Assembly: GCA_035524335.1 (NCBI GenBank)
Contig: DATKPE010000001.1
Span: forward strand, 62,001 to 126,000
Length of the DNA stretch: 64,000 nucleotides
Source: DATKPE01 sp035524335
Lineage (GTDB): Bacteria; Bacteroidota; Ignavibacteria; UBA10030; SZUA-254
Direction: 5' to 3'
Positions 1 to 9,009 of the stretch are shown here, piece by piece (the first letter of the stretch is position 1; every line of letters starts with the position of its first letter). The translations under genes and the position numbers were made by a program. The notes under the pieces are model-generated. The model ran no database searches, was not told the DNA's origin, and saw only the letters and a program-made list of their open reading frames with translations.

Positions 1-810
1 TCGAGGAGCAGTTTTGCCTATTCGTTTCTGTTCCTGCCGAAACCGAAACGCGATGCTCTGAAGGTCGTCTATGCCTTCTGCCGCACCACGGACGATATCG
101 TCGATAACCAGCACGAGGTGTCGAGGAACTTCCGCCGCCTCCAGGAATGGCGTCTGGAACTCGACAACGCGATCCGGGGTGAGTCGCCCTCGCCTCTGCT
201 CCGTCAGCTTCTGGCGATCGCGCGGACCTTCAATATCCCGGTCGGACATTTCCAGGACCTCATCCGGGGCGTCGAGATGGACCTCGTCCGGAACCGCTAT
301 CGCACATTCGCGGAACTCCAGGAATACTGTTTTCTTGTCGCTTCCACGGTCGGCCTGATGGTTCTCGGAATTTTCGGTCCGCGGAGCGGAAAGACATCGG
401 CCTACGCGGTGAACCTCGGGATCGCCCTTCAGCTGACGAACATTCTCCGCGATGTCCGGGTCGATGCCCGGTACGGCCGGATCTATCTGCCGCAGGAGGA
501 TCTGGAGAGATTCGGATGCCGGGAGGAGGATATTCTGGCGGGAACTTTCACCCCGGAGTTCCGTTCGCTGATGCAGTTCGAAACCGACCGCGCGGAGGAA
601 TTCTTCAGCCGGGCGCGGGAATCGCTTCCCCGGGAAGACCGCCGGGCCATGTTCCCCGCCCGGATCATGGAAAGGGTTTATTACCGCACGCTCCGCCGGA
701 TCCGCGACATCGATTATAACGTTCTCGATCATGCCGTCCGGATATCGCGGGGGATCCAGTTCCTCATCGCCCTGAAGTACTGGGTGAAGGAGCGCGTATT
801 CGGATTCTGA
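1..810 (+). CDS. hpnD: Squalene/phytoene synthase family protein, probably HpnD (5' truncated)
   Basis: The reading frame is open from the first base, so the true start lies left of the window; 269 residues are visible and only some 10-20 N-terminal residues should be missing. Family signs are SSFAYSFLFLPKPKR near the start, the first aspartate motif DDIVD at visible residues 31-35, and the second, NILRDVRVD, at about 147-155 followed by GRIYLP. These Asp clusters bind Mg-diphosphate in trans-isoprenyl head-to-head synthases. Because hpnE follows after 18 bases, the likely role is the HpnD step (presqualene diphosphate to hydroxysqualene) of the HpnCDE route to squalene for hopanoids. A phytoene synthase (crtB) or HpnC remains possible, because the family members are hard to separate by eye. 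Confidence 0.85.
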   Translation, partial: SRSSFAYSFLFLPKPKRDALKVVYAFCRTTDDIVDNQHEVSRNFRRLQEWRLELDNAIRGESPSPLLRQLLAIARTFNIPVGHFQDLIRGVEMDLVRNRYRTFAELQEYCFLVASTVGLMVLGIFGPRSGKTSAYAVNLGIALQLTNILRDVRVDARYGRIYLPQEDLERFGCREEDILAGTFTPEFRSLMQFETDRAEEFFSRARESLPREDRRAMFPARIMERVYYRTLRRIRDIDYNVLDHAVRISRGIQFLIALKYWVKERVFGF

Positions 811-828
811 ATACCATCCGTCTGCTCC

Positions 829-2178
829 ATGATCGCCTCCGTTGATGTGCTGATCTGCGGCGGCGGCCTGAGCGGCCTCGCGGCCGCCCTCCGCTGTACC
901 GAAGCGGGCCTCGACACGGCGCTGGCGGAACAGACCGGCTCCCTGGGTGGCCGGTGCTCGTCGTATATCGACGCCGCAACCGGCGATGTCGTCGACAACG
1001 GCCAGCACGTCCTTCTGGGTGCGTATCGCGCGACGATGAAATATCTCGGTATGGTCGGTTCCCGCGGTCACCTCAGGTCGCGTTCCGCACTCCATCTTCC
1101 TCTCATCGATCCGCACCTGGGATACGTCCCGTTCACGATATCCGCGCTCCCGCGGCCGTTTCACCTGACCGCCGGGATGCTGAAGTTCCGCCTTCTTCCG
1201 TGGAACGAGCGCCGCAGGCTTCTGAACGTCGGTCTCCATCTCTACCGCTGGAACAAAGCCCTGGAAGCGGAACTCTCCTGCCTGACGGTGGAGGAATGGC
1301 TGATCGCGGCCGGTCAGTCGGAACTCGCCCGGAGATCGCTCTGGTATCCGATCGCGGTGTCGGTGATGAACGAGGAGCCGGATCGCGCCTCCGCCCTCCT
1401 CTTCGCACGGTCGCTCCGCACCGCATTTCTGGGCGGCCGGGCCGATTCGGCAATTCTTCTCCCGGATGTGGGGCAGACGGAACTCTACGTCGCTCCCGCC
1501 GAGCGCATCCTCGCAGAACGGAAGTGCAGGGTCTGGAAAGGGGAAGAAGTGGTCTCGGTGGAGCCGGCACCGCGCGGCGGCTACAGGGTGCGGATGAAAG
1601 GAGGGCGTCTGATCACTGCCAGCAGTGTCATCATGACCGTGCCGCCCTATTCCCTCGGGAAGGTACTGCCGGGGCCGCTCCGCTCGGTGATGCCGTTCGC
1701 CTCGCTGAACCGCATCGCCTCCTCGCCGATCGTCTCTGTGCATCTCTGGTTCGACGAGGAGATCATGGAGATGGACTTCGCGGGATGCATCGGCCGATCG
1801 GTCCAGTGGGTGTTCAACCGGCGCCGGATTACGGCGCATCGGGGGGGTCCACCGGGTTACCTCTCCTGCGTCATCAGCGGCGCCCGCCGGTTCATCGGTG
1901 AACCGAAGGAAAAACTCATCGCGATGGCTGTGGACGATATCGGCGAGTTCTTCTGCCGCGGGAGGAAGCCCAGGACCGTTCACGCAATCGTCATCAAGGA
2001 AAAAAGGGCGACGTTTTCCCCAACGAACGACGTCGAGCGCCTCCGGCCCGGGACCATCACTCCACTCCGCAACTATTTTCTGGCGGGGGACTGGACGGCG
2101 ACCGGTCTGCCGGCGACGATCGAGGGAGCCGTGGCGAGCGGTTTTGCCGCGGCCGAGGCGGCGATCAGGGGAATTTGA
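829..2178 (+). CDS. hpnE: Hydroxysqualene dehydroxylase HpnE (FAD-dependent)
   Basis: This 449-residue flavoprotein has an N-terminal dinucleotide-binding fold (VLICGGGLSGLAAAL, residues about 7-21), the LGGRCSSY segment and the NGQHVLLGAY motif that is typical of HpnE within the amine-oxidase/phytoene-desaturase superfamily. The C-terminal FAD motif FLAGDWTATGLPATIEGA closes the fold at about residues 417-434. HpnE reduces hydroxysqualene to squalene, the last step before squalene-hopene cyclase. It lies 18 bases behind the hpnD-like gene, so the two are almost certainly co-transcribed. It ends only 6 bases from the stop of the convergent gene at 2185, with no visible terminator between them. 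A carotenoid desaturase is the main alternative, but the NGQHVLLG motif favours HpnE. Confidence 0.88.
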   Translation: MIASVDVLICGGGLSGLAAALRCTEAGLDTALAEQTGSLGGRCSSYIDAATGDVVDNGQHVLLGAYRATMKYLGMVGSRGHLRSRSALHLPLIDPHLGYVPFTISALPRPFHLTAGMLKFRLLPWNERRRLLNVGLHLYRWNKALEAELSCLTVEEWLIAAGQSELARRSLWYPIAVSVMNEEPDRASALLFARSLRTAFLGGRADSAILLPDVGQTELYVAPAERILAERKCRVWKGEEVVSVEPAPRGGYRVRMKGGRLITASSVIMTVPPYSLGKVLPGPLRSVMPFASLNRIASSPIVSVHLWFDEEIMEMDFAGCIGRSVQWVFNRRRITAHRGGPPGYLSCVISGARRFIGEPKEKLIAMAVDDIGEFFCRGRKPRTVHAIVIKEKRATFSPTNDVERLRPGTITPLRNYFLAGDWTATGLPATIEGAVASGFAAAEAAIRGI

Positions 2179-2184
2179 CCCGGT

Positions 2185-2790
2185 TCAGAGGGGGAGCATG
2201 CCGAGCGCGCGGCGGATGAGCAGTTCGAGCGGGATGATGCCGACGAACAGGCACGATGCAATCATCCACTTGCCCGGCAGAATCCTGGTATCATGCACGA
2301 TCGTGATCGCGAGGAACAGGAGCGTCAGCGAATAGAAACAGATGAGGAGGATGCTGACGGCAGGGTCGTGCTGGTGAAGGAGTCTGAGCGCCACGCTTTC
2401 GTCCACAGCGAGATCCGATTTCTGTCCGATCAGAAGCTGAAGAAAAACGGCGACGCCGGACGGGATCCGGATGGCTGCGTTGACGAACGCCATCGATCCC
2501 CAGAAGAGTCTCCGCGTATTCCGGGCATACACCGCAAAAGAGGCGATGGCGGTCGCAAAGGTGGCGATGGTGCCGGCGAGAGAAGCGGCGGGACATTCGG
2601 TCCTATCCTCACGGACAAGAGAGGGGACCGAGGCCGGGCCGGCCTGTCCGCCGCACGCTTTTTTGTAGACGAGCGAGTGCGCGGTCTGGTGGATGAGGAT
2701 CGAAAGGACAAGCGCGAGAAGGAACAGCGGCAGACCGGTCCTCAGCAGACGGCGGGAGTGAACCGTCGGTTCGTCGTCGAGAAGGGGCAT
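2185..2790 (-). CDS. Unrecognised integral membrane protein with an HQTAH motif
   Basis: The protein has 201 residues if started at the ATG at 2790. A longer frame begins at a TTG at 2844, but the predicted promoter (2844-2872, minus strand) puts the transcription start near 2837, which excludes it. There are about five hydrophobic segments: LLRTGLPLFLLALVLSILIH, ASLAGTIATFATAIASFAVY, a middle helix around IPSGVAVFLQLLIG, AVSILLICFYSLTLLFLAIT and WMIASCLFVGIIPLELLI. The first ends in HQTAH, which resembles the HExxH of M50-type membrane proteases but lacks the glutamate, so peptidase activity should not be assumed. The family was not recognised. It is divergent from tyrS and convergent with hpnE. 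Confidence 0.6.
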   Translation of the reverse strand: MPLLDDEPTVHSRRLLRTGLPLFLLALVLSILIHQTAHSLVYKKACGGQAGPASVPSLVREDRTECPAASLAGTIATFATAIASFAVYARNTRRLFWGSMAFVNAAIRIPSGVAVFLQLLIGQKSDLAVDESVALRLLHQHDPAVSILLICFYSLTLLFLAITIVHDTRILPGKWMIASCLFVGIIPLELLIRRALGMLPL

Positions 2791-2843
2791 CGGGGTGTCG
2801 TGTGCGGTAATGGTTATGTGTGGGCGGTAAAAAAACGAGCACA

Positions 2844-2872
2844 AAGGTAAATTATTTTGTGCCGAAATTCAA
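2844..2872 (-). promoter_or_regulatory. Sigma-70 type promoter for the membrane protein gene
   Basis: On the minus strand TTGAAT (2872-2867) and TACCTT (2849-2844) are separated by 17 bases. The predicted transcription start near 2837 lies some 47 bases before the ATG at 2790. The site sits back to back with the tyrS promoter. Confidence 0.55.
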
Positions 2873-2900
2873 GCGATGCGGGCGAGGATAATTGAATGGC

Positions 2901-2929
2901 TTGATTTTAGCCCCGCAACATGCTACTTT
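2901..2929 (+). promoter_or_regulatory. Sigma-70 type promoter for tyrS
   Basis: TTGATT (2901-2906) and TACTTT (2924-2929) with a 17-base spacer; predicted start near 2936, 27 bases before the tyrS ATG at 2963. Confidence 0.55.
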
Positions 2930-2962
2930 TATGAGATTCAAACTCATTTGTGGAAAGACGGA

Positions 2963-4237
2963 ATGAACGATTTTTACAGAGAACTGACCTGGCGGGGATT
3001 TATCCACTCGGAAACTGCGGGCGTCGAACAGCATCTCCGGAGCGGAATCCGGACCGGCTATATCGGATTCGATCCGACGGCTTCGAGCCTTCATGTCGGC
3101 TCGCTTCTCCCCCTCATGGGGCTGATGCATTTTCAGCGGGGCGGGCACATGCCGATTGCCATCGCCGGGGGCGGGACCGGGATGATCGGCGATCCGAGCG
3201 GAAAATCGGAGGAACGCAAACTTCTCTCAAAGGAGGATATTGAAGCGAACGTTGTCGGCATAAAACAACAGCTTTCCCATTTCCTGGACTTCAGCGCCCC
3301 TTCCAATCCCGCCAGACTCGTCAATAACGCCGATTGGCTCGGTACCCTGACCATGATGGGATTTCTCCGGGACATCGGGAAATATTTTTCGGTCAATGAA
3401 ATGATCGCGAAGGATTCGGTGAAAAGCCGGATTGCGCAGGAACAGGGAATGTCGTTCACGGAATTCAGCTACTCGCTTCTTCAGTCGTACGATTTTCTCG
3501 AACTCTCCGACCGGTACGGCTGTACGCTCCAGATGGGGGGGAGCGATCAGTGGGGCAACATCGTGTCGGGGACCGACCTGATCCGCCGCCTCCGAGCACG
3601 GGAGGCCTACGGGGTCGTCTTTCCGCTCATCACGACTTCGAGCGGGGTCAAGTTCGGCAAGACGGAAAGCGGGACGGTGTGGCTCGATCCGGCCCGGACA
3701 TCCCCCTACCGTTTTTACCAGTTCTGGTACAACACCGACGACCGGGATGTTGTCCGGTACCTCAAATTTTTCACGCTCCTGGGCGAACAGGAGATCGGGG
3801 ATCTCGACGCTTCGGTGAAGGCCGAGCCGCATCTCCGGAAAGCCCAGACCGCTCTCGCAGGCTACGTCACGGAGCTTGTCCACGGGAAAGACGCACTGGG
3901 CAGGGCGCTCCAGGCGAAGAATGCGCTCTTCGGCAAGGATCTTACGGATCTCGGGGCGGCGGATATCGTGGAGATATTCGAAAACGTTCCGTCTGTCGAC
4001 ATTCCGAAGACCCGGTTCGGCGGAGAAGGCATCCCGTGCACGGAGCTTCTTGTCGATGCCCACATCGTTCCCTCCAAGGGTGAAGCACGGCGGTCGATCG
4101 AGGGCGGGGGGATTTATCTGAACAACGTCCGGGTGAATGATCCGGCCAGGAGCGTATCGATGAATGATGTCCTCCACGGTAAATTTGTCGTGATCCGGAA
4201 AGGTGCAAAGTCCTATACCCTCGTCCGGCTTCAATGA
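2963..4237 (+). CDS. tyrS: Tyrosyl-tRNA synthetase
   Basis: TyrS charges tRNA-Tyr with tyrosine in the cytoplasm. The start at 2963 (MNDFYRELTWRGF) gives 424 residues, the normal bacterial length; the frame is open upstream to 2876, but that extension overlaps the predicted promoter. Class I signatures are the HIGH-equivalent HVGS at residues 44-47 (in PTASSLHVGSLLPLM) and the KMSKS-equivalent KFGKT at about 231-235. The QMGGSDQWGNI segment is the tyrosine-pocket region, and a C-terminal S4 RNA-binding domain follows (EARRSIEGGGIYLNNVRV). The gene is followed 57 bases later by an ABC exporter that has its own ribosome-binding site. Confidence 0.97.
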   Translation: MNDFYRELTWRGFIHSETAGVEQHLRSGIRTGYIGFDPTASSLHVGSLLPLMGLMHFQRGGHMPIAIAGGGTGMIGDPSGKSEERKLLSKEDIEANVVGIKQQLSHFLDFSAPSNPARLVNNADWLGTLTMMGFLRDIGKYFSVNEMIAKDSVKSRIAQEQGMSFTEFSYSLLQSYDFLELSDRYGCTLQMGGSDQWGNIVSGTDLIRRLRAREAYGVVFPLITTSSGVKFGKTESGTVWLDPARTSPYRFYQFWYNTDDRDVVRYLKFFTLLGEQEIGDLDASVKAEPHLRKAQTALAGYVTELVHGKDALGRALQAKNALFGKDLTDLGAADIVEIFENVPSVDIPKTRFGGEGIPCTELLVDAHIVPSKGEARRSIEGGGIYLNNVRVNDPARSVSMNDVLHGKFVVIRKGAKSYTLVRLQ

Positions 4238-4294
4238 CGCGTTCTGCCCTGCCCGGCAGGAGAGAAAGCGCCGGTTCTGATCGGAGGATTCGGC

Positions 4295-6145
4295 GTGGCA
4301 GATAAACACACCCAGTCCCCGGGGCGGAGGGACACCCGGCAGCCGCTCTCCCTGCGGGAGCGTCTTCAGGCGCTCCGCAACCTTCCGAAATTTTTTTCCC
4401 TCATGTGGGACACCAGCCGGAAGCTGACGACAGCCAATCTGCTTCTGCGTCTCGTGAGATCGGCTGCACCGGTCGCGGCTCTCACCATCGGGAAGCTCAT
4501 CATCGACGAGATCGTAAGGCTTGCGACCGGTCACGCCGGAATCATTTCGAAGGGACTGCTCGAGCTGGTTCTCCTGGAAATGGCGGTTCTTCTCGTGTCG
4601 GACGTGCTGGGCCGGCTCATCGCTCTCTCCGACAGCCTTCTCGGAGACCTGTTCTCAAACAAAACATCCATCCGGCTGATGTCCCATGCCGCATCTCTCG
4701 ATCTGTACTACTTCGAGGATTCGGTGTTCTACGACAAACTCGAACGGGCGCGTCAGCAGACCGTCGGCCGGACGGCGCTGATGGGGCAGGCGCTTGCGCA
4801 GTTTCAGGACGCTGTGACAATCGGCTCGCTTGCCATCGCCCTCATTGCCTTCAATCCGTGGCTTCTGATCCTTCTCTTCGTCGCTCTCGTTCCCGCGTTC
4901 CTGGGTGAGGCGCACTTCAATGCGAAAACCTATTCCTTCATGCGGAAATGGACGCCGGAGCGGCGGGAGCTCGACATGCTTCGCTACACAGGGGCGAGCG
5001 ACGAAACCGCGAAGGAAGTCAAAATATTCAGCCTCTCCGGATTTCTGATCGGCCGCTATGAGAAGCTTTTCGCGCAGTTTTACCAGACGAACAGGTCGCT
5101 GGCATTCCGCAGGGCGGTCTGGGGGAGTGTTCTGGCCGTCATCGGCACGCTCGGCTATTACTCCGCGTATCTTGTCATTATTCTCCGGACGGTCGGGGGA
5201 GAGATTTCCATCGGACAGCTCACCTTCCTCGCCGGTTCGTTCAAAACGATGCAGACCCTTCTGCAGGGAATCCTCACGCGGTTCTCGACACTGGCCGAAG
5301 GGGCCCTCTACATGAACGATCTGTTTGAATTTTTTGCCCTCGAGCCCGCCATCAAACCGCCGGCCGCGCCGAAACGCTTTCCCGATCCGATCCGGCAGGG
5401 GTTCGTTCTCGAAAATGTCGGATTCCGCTATCCCAACAGCGACCATTGGGCGCTGAAAGGCTGTTCGCTCACACTCCCCGCCGGGGAAAAACTCGCCCTG
5501 GTCGGCGAGAACGGCGCGGGGAAAACGACGCTGGTGAAGCTCTGCGCGCGTCTCTATGACCCGACCGAGGGAAGAATTCTCCTCGACGGCGTCGACCTCC
5601 GCGAATATCATCCCGACGATCTCCGGAACGGCATCGGGGTGATCTTCCAGGACTTCGTCCGGTATCACATGACGGCGGCGGAGAATATTGCGGTCGGCAG
5701 AATCGACGAACGGGCGAACCGTCAGAAGATCGTCGATGCGGCGGGGCGGAGCATGGCGGACCGCGTGATTGCCCGCTTTCCGGCCGGCTACGACCAGATG
5801 CTCGGCCGGCGTTTCGACGGTGGGATCGATCTCTCCTACGGGGAATGGCAGAAGGTGGCTCTCGCGAGGGCCTACATGCGCGATGCCCAGGTGCTCATCC
5901 TCGACGAGCCCACCGCATCGCTCGACGCGCGGGCCGAACACGAGGTGTTCAGGCGCTTCGCCGAACTCACGAAAGGCAAAACCGCCATCCTGATCTCTCA
6001 CCGCTTCTCCACCGTTCGCATGGCCGACCGGATCGTGGTCCTGGAAAAGGGATCCGTTCTTGAATCGGGCGCCCACGACGAACTGCTGGCGCGGGGCGGG
6101 AGATATGCCGAGCTCTTCAACCTGCAGGCCGAGGGTTACCGCTGA
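4295..6145 (+). CDS. ABC exporter, fused permease and ATPase (MsbA/lipid exporter-like)
   Basis: The protein has 616 residues in the half-transporter layout: a transmembrane domain of about six helices (residues 1-330) followed by one ATP-binding cassette. Walker A is GENGAGKTT (about 405-413), the ABC signature is LSYGE (about 513), Walker B is VLILDEP (about 533) and the H-loop lies in AILISHR. It would work as a homodimer in the cytoplasmic membrane. The start is a GTG at 4295 behind a clear GGAGG at about 4282. The substrate cannot be read from sequence: lipid, peptide and drug exporters share this layout. The neighbours tyrS and msrB give no hint of cargo. Confidence 0.9.
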   Translation: MADKHTQSPGRRDTRQPLSLRERLQALRNLPKFFSLMWDTSRKLTTANLLLRLVRSAAPVAALTIGKLIIDEIVRLATGHAGIISKGLLELVLLEMAVLLVSDVLGRLIALSDSLLGDLFSNKTSIRLMSHAASLDLYYFEDSVFYDKLERARQQTVGRTALMGQALAQFQDAVTIGSLAIALIAFNPWLLILLFVALVPAFLGEAHFNAKTYSFMRKWTPERRELDMLRYTGASDETAKEVKIFSLSGFLIGRYEKLFAQFYQTNRSLAFRRAVWGSVLAVIGTLGYYSAYLVIILRTVGGEISIGQLTFLAGSFKTMQTLLQGILTRFSTLAEGALYMNDLFEFFALEPAIKPPAAPKRFPDPIRQGFVLENVGFRYPNSDHWALKGCSLTLPAGEKLALVGENGAGKTTLVKLCARLYDPTEGRILLDGVDLREYHPDDLRNGIGVIFQDFVRYHMTAAENIAVGRIDERANRQKIVDAAGRSMADRVIARFPAGYDQMLGRRFDGGIDLSYGEWQKVALARAYMRDAQVLILDEPTASLDARAEHEVFRRFAELTKGKTAILISHRFSTVRMADRIVVLEKGSVLESGAHDELLARGGRYAELFNLQAEGYR

Positions 6146-6157
6146 GCGGCAGGTGAT

Positions 6158-6186
6158 TTGGTTTCTCCCCATTCCTTCGCTATATT
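6158..6186 (+). promoter_or_regulatory. Sigma-70 type promoter for msrB
   Basis: TTGGTT (6158-6163) and TATATT (6181-6186), spacer 17; predicted start near 6193, some 20 bases before the msrB ATG. Confidence 0.5.
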
Positions 6187-6212
6187 TTTATATCACATTA
6201 CCCTGTGTTCTT

Positions 6213-6752
6213 ATGCAACGATACGCATCTGTACCCGTCCTCCTTCTTCTCCTTCTGGCCGCCGTCGCGGCCTGTCAGGAGCGACCGATATCCTCTTCCG
6301 GCGGATCGGTCACGCCCGATTCCCTCACACATACTTCAACGGATCAGCAGAACATGACGAACGGGAAGATCCACAAGACCGACGCCGAGTGGCGAAAACA
6401 ACTGACGCCGGAACAGTACGAAATCGCGCGCCGCAAGGGAACCGAACGGGCGTTCACCGGCGCCTACTGGAATCTGCACGACACGGGCGTCTACGTCTGC
6501 GTCTGCTGTGGACAGCCCCTGTTCAGTTCGGAGACCAAGTTCGAATCGGGGACCGGCTGGCCCAGTTTCTGGCAGCCGATCAGTCCCGCGAACGTCGATG
6601 AACATAGTGATTCCAGCTTTTCCATGATCAGGACCGAGGTCCTCTGCAGCAGATGCCAGGCCCATCTCGGCCACGTTTTCGATGACGGTCCCGCCCCTAC
6701 CGGTTTGCGGTACTGCATCAATTCCGCATCGCTCCTGTTCCGGAAAAAATAA
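6213..6752 (+). CDS. msrB: Methionine-R-sulfoxide reductase B, lipoprotein form
   Basis: MsrB reduces methionine-R-sulfoxide in oxidised proteins. The start at 6213 gives 179 residues with a lipoprotein signal (LLLLLAAVAACQ, lipid-carrying Cys near residue 21), so this copy acts on the outer face of a membrane. A Ser/Thr-rich linker leads to the MsrB domain from about residue 50. The zinc cysteines are C96/C99 (CVCC) and C145/C148 (CSRC), and the catalytic cysteine is C168 in RYCINSASL. The longer frame to 6060 overlaps the ABC gene and lacks a signal peptide at its start, so it was rejected. A periplasmic MsrB fits repair of oxidatively damaged envelope proteins. Confidence 0.95.
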   Translation: MQRYASVPVLLLLLLAAVAACQERPISSSGGSVTPDSLTHTSTDQQNMTNGKIHKTDAEWRKQLTPEQYEIARRKGTERAFTGAYWNLHDTGVYVCVCCGQPLFSSETKFESGTGWPSFWQPISPANVDEHSDSSFSMIRTEVLCSRCQAHLGHVFDDGPAPTGLRYCINSASLLFRKK

Positions 6753-6792
6753 GCGGATACCCGCTCGCCTGTCTGATTTTCGCCGTTTCGGC

Positions 6793-6822
6793 CTTGCTTT
6801 TCAGGCCCGAAATGATTACGTT
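6793..6822 (+). promoter_or_regulatory. Possible promoter for glcD (weak)
   Basis: TTGCTT (6793-6798) and TACGTT (6817-6822) with an 18-base spacer. The predicted start at about 6829 coincides with the glcD ATG at 6828, so the mRNA may be leaderless. Confidence 0.3.
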
Positions 6823-6827
6823 TCGCG

Positions 6828-8288
6828 ATGATCGGTATGAATGCGCGTTCGGTCAAACGGCTTATTGAGATCTGCGGGAGGGAGAACGTTTTTGATTCGA
6901 CGGAATCGCGCATTGCATACTCATACGACGGCACTGCGATGCCTTCCTGTCTTCCCGACGCCGTCGTCCGCCCCCCGTCTGTCTCATCGCTCTCCGCCAT
7001 ACTCCGGCTGGCCTCCGAGGAACGGTTCGGCGTGATCCCGCGCGGCTCCGGAACAAGCCTGAGCGGCGGCGCCATACCCGTTCCGAACTCGATCGTTCTT
7101 CTGACGAACCACTGGAACCGTATCCTGGAGATCGACGAACAGAATCTGACGGCCACGGTGGAACCGGGCGTCATCACCGCACAGCTTCACCAGGCCGCCG
7201 ACAGGTGCGGCCTGATGTATCCTCCCGATCCCGGCAGTTCGAGCATATCGACCATCGGCGGGAATGTCGCGGAAAACGCCGGCGGACTTCGCGGCCTGAA
7301 ATACGGAGTCACCCGGAACTATGTGCTCGGTCTCGAGGCGGTCCTTCCCGATGGTGACGTGCTCACGACCGGGGGAAAATCGGTAAAGGATGTTGCCGGG
7401 TTCGATCTGAAGAGCGTCCTCACGGGTTCCGAAGGGACGCTCGCCGTCCTGACCCGGGCCGTTCTCCGGCTCATTCCGAAACCGCAGTCGTTCAAAACCC
7501 TCCTCGCGTCGTTCGCATCGATGGACGACGCCGCGAACACCGTCTCCGCCGTCATTGCCGCCCGGATTACCCCCGCCATGATCGAATTTCTCGACCAGAC
7601 GACGATCCGGTGCGTCGAGGCCTATGCCCGGCTTGGTCTGCCGGTGGATGCCGAAGCACTGCTTCTGATTGAAGTGGACGGACACGCCGCGGTTGTCGAT
7701 GAGGATGTCGCATCGATACGCCGGATCTGCGAAAGGCACCGGGCAACGTCGATAGCGCTCGGACGGAACGAGGAAGAATCTGCCAGACTGAAGGCGGGCC
7801 GCCGCGCCGCATTCGCTTCGCTCGCCAGGATCTGCCCGACGACCATCATGGAAGATGTGGCGGTTCCTCGCGCGGAGCTCGCCCGGCTCGTCGGAAAAAT
7901 AGAAACGATCGGAAAAAAATATTCCGTCCGGATCGGTAATTTCGGCCATGCGGGCGACGGCAACCTGCACCCCAATTATCTGACGGACGACCGCAATCCG
8001 GAGGAGTTTGCCCGTGCTGTCAGGTGCGTGGAAGAGGTGGAGCTTGCGGCGATCGACTGCGGCGGCACCATCACCGGCGAACACGGCGTCGGATTGTACA
8101 AACGGGAGATGCTGAAAAAAATGGTAACACCCCCGTCGATCAGGCTCATGCAGCAGCTGAAACAGCTGGTCGACCCGGAGAACATTCTGAACCCCGGCAA
8201 GGTGATCGAAACGACGCCCCGTTGTGAAGGAAAACTTCCGAGGACGCGCGAGCAGATCGGAAAGTACGAGGACGTGGCGTGGCATTGA
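6828..8288 (+). CDS. glcD: FAD-linked 2-hydroxyacid oxidase subunit (GlcD-like)
   Basis: The protein has 486 residues (an alternative ATG at 6834 removes two) of the FAD_binding_4 / FAD-oxidase C type that oxidises glycolate, D-lactate or related 2-hydroxyacids. The FAD-binding part has PRGSGTSLSGG (about residue 66), PPDPGSSSISTIGGN and the AGGLRGLKYG segment. The C-terminal part has the GNFGHAGDGNLH and TGEHGVG motifs and ends in NPGKV. It is followed by an esterase and then a GlcF-like iron-sulfur subunit, so the two are likely partners in a membrane-associated dehydrogenase. No glcE-like third subunit is present here. There is no ribosome-binding site before the start; see the possible leaderless promoter. 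Confidence 0.9.
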   Translation: MIGMNARSVKRLIEICGRENVFDSTESRIAYSYDGTAMPSCLPDAVVRPPSVSSLSAILRLASEERFGVIPRGSGTSLSGGAIPVPNSIVLLTNHWNRILEIDEQNLTATVEPGVITAQLHQAADRCGLMYPPDPGSSSISTIGGNVAENAGGLRGLKYGVTRNYVLGLEAVLPDGDVLTTGGKSVKDVAGFDLKSVLTGSEGTLAVLTRAVLRLIPKPQSFKTLLASFASMDDAANTVSAVIAARITPAMIEFLDQTTIRCVEAYARLGLPVDAEALLLIEVDGHAAVVDEDVASIRRICERHRATSIALGRNEEESARLKAGRRAAFASLARICPTTIMEDVAVPRAELARLVGKIETIGKKYSVRIGNFGHAGDGNLHPNYLTDDRNPEEFARAVRCVEEVELAAIDCGGTITGEHGVGLYKREMLKKMVTPPSIRLMQQLKQLVDPENILNPGKVIETTPRCEGKLPRTREQIGKYEDVAWH

Positions 8289-8323
8289 TCAACCGGCCGC
8301 ATATGGGATGACGGAGAACAGCT

Positions 8324-8980
8324 ATGCAGCATATTCAGACCTCCTTGCACCACAGAACCCGGGATGCCAAGATAAAAACCGGGCAGAAGCACCCGACTCT
8401 CGTCCTGCTTCACGGCAGGGGAGCGGATGAAAATGATCTTCTCTCCCTGGCCGACTATCTGGATGAGCGCCTCTTCCTGGTCAGCGTCCGGGCACCATTC
8501 CAGTTTCCGGCGGGCGGAGGATATACCTGGTACGATCTCCTCGAAGTCGAGAAACCGGAGCCGAAAATGTTCGATGAGAGCTACCAGAAGCTGATCCGGT
8601 TCATGGACGACATATGCCGCGAGTACCCGGTCGATCCGGCCCGGCTTTTCCTGTGCGGGTTCAGCATGGGGACGATCATGTCGTATGCGCTCGCCCTGAC
8701 CAAGCCCGGAACGTTTGCCGGCGTCATCGCCAACAGCGGCTATGTTCCCGAACAGGCCGGCCTGACATTCGACTGGCACCAGATCCGCCGCAAGCCGTTC
8801 TTCGTCTCCCACGGACTCTATGACCCGGTCATTCCCGTCTCCTTCGGCCGCCGTGCAAAGGACCTTCTCCAGAAAGCCGAAGCCGACCTCTCCTACCGGG
8901 AATATGAGTCCGGGCATCAGTTCGGCGAGGATGTCCTCAACGATATCATGCGCTGGCTCCCCCGGTATATCGGCGGCTGA
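8324..8980 (+). CDS. Alpha/beta hydrolase, carboxylesterase/phospholipase family
   Basis: This 218-residue cytoplasmic protein matches the small esterase family that includes YpfH and acyl-protein thioesterase-like enzymes. It has LLHGRGADENDL near the N-terminus (oxyanion region), the nucleophile elbow GFSMG with Ser114, the acid in HGLYDPVIP and the catalytic His in ESGHQFGED. The start has a GGAG ribosome-binding site about 10 bases upstream. It is inserted between glcD and glcF with short gaps, so it is probably co-transcribed. A role in releasing a hydroxyacid from an ester or lactone for the flanking oxidase is possible, but this is inference from position only. Confidence 0.85.
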   Translation: MQHIQTSLHHRTRDAKIKTGQKHPTLVLLHGRGADENDLLSLADYLDERLFLVSVRAPFQFPAGGGYTWYDLLEVEKPEPKMFDESYQKLIRFMDDICREYPVDPARLFLCGFSMGTIMSYALALTKPGTFAGVIANSGYVPEQAGLTFDWHQIRRKPFFVSHGLYDPVIPVSFGRRAKDLLQKAEADLSYREYESGHQFGEDVLNDIMRWLPRYIGG

Positions 8981-9009
8981 CGGCCAGTACCGATGCCGGC
9001 CGATCTTCA

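Noticed and set aside
2200..2700. HQTAH as an active M50 protease site
   Set aside because: The catalytic glutamate of HExxH is replaced and no second metal-binding motif was found.
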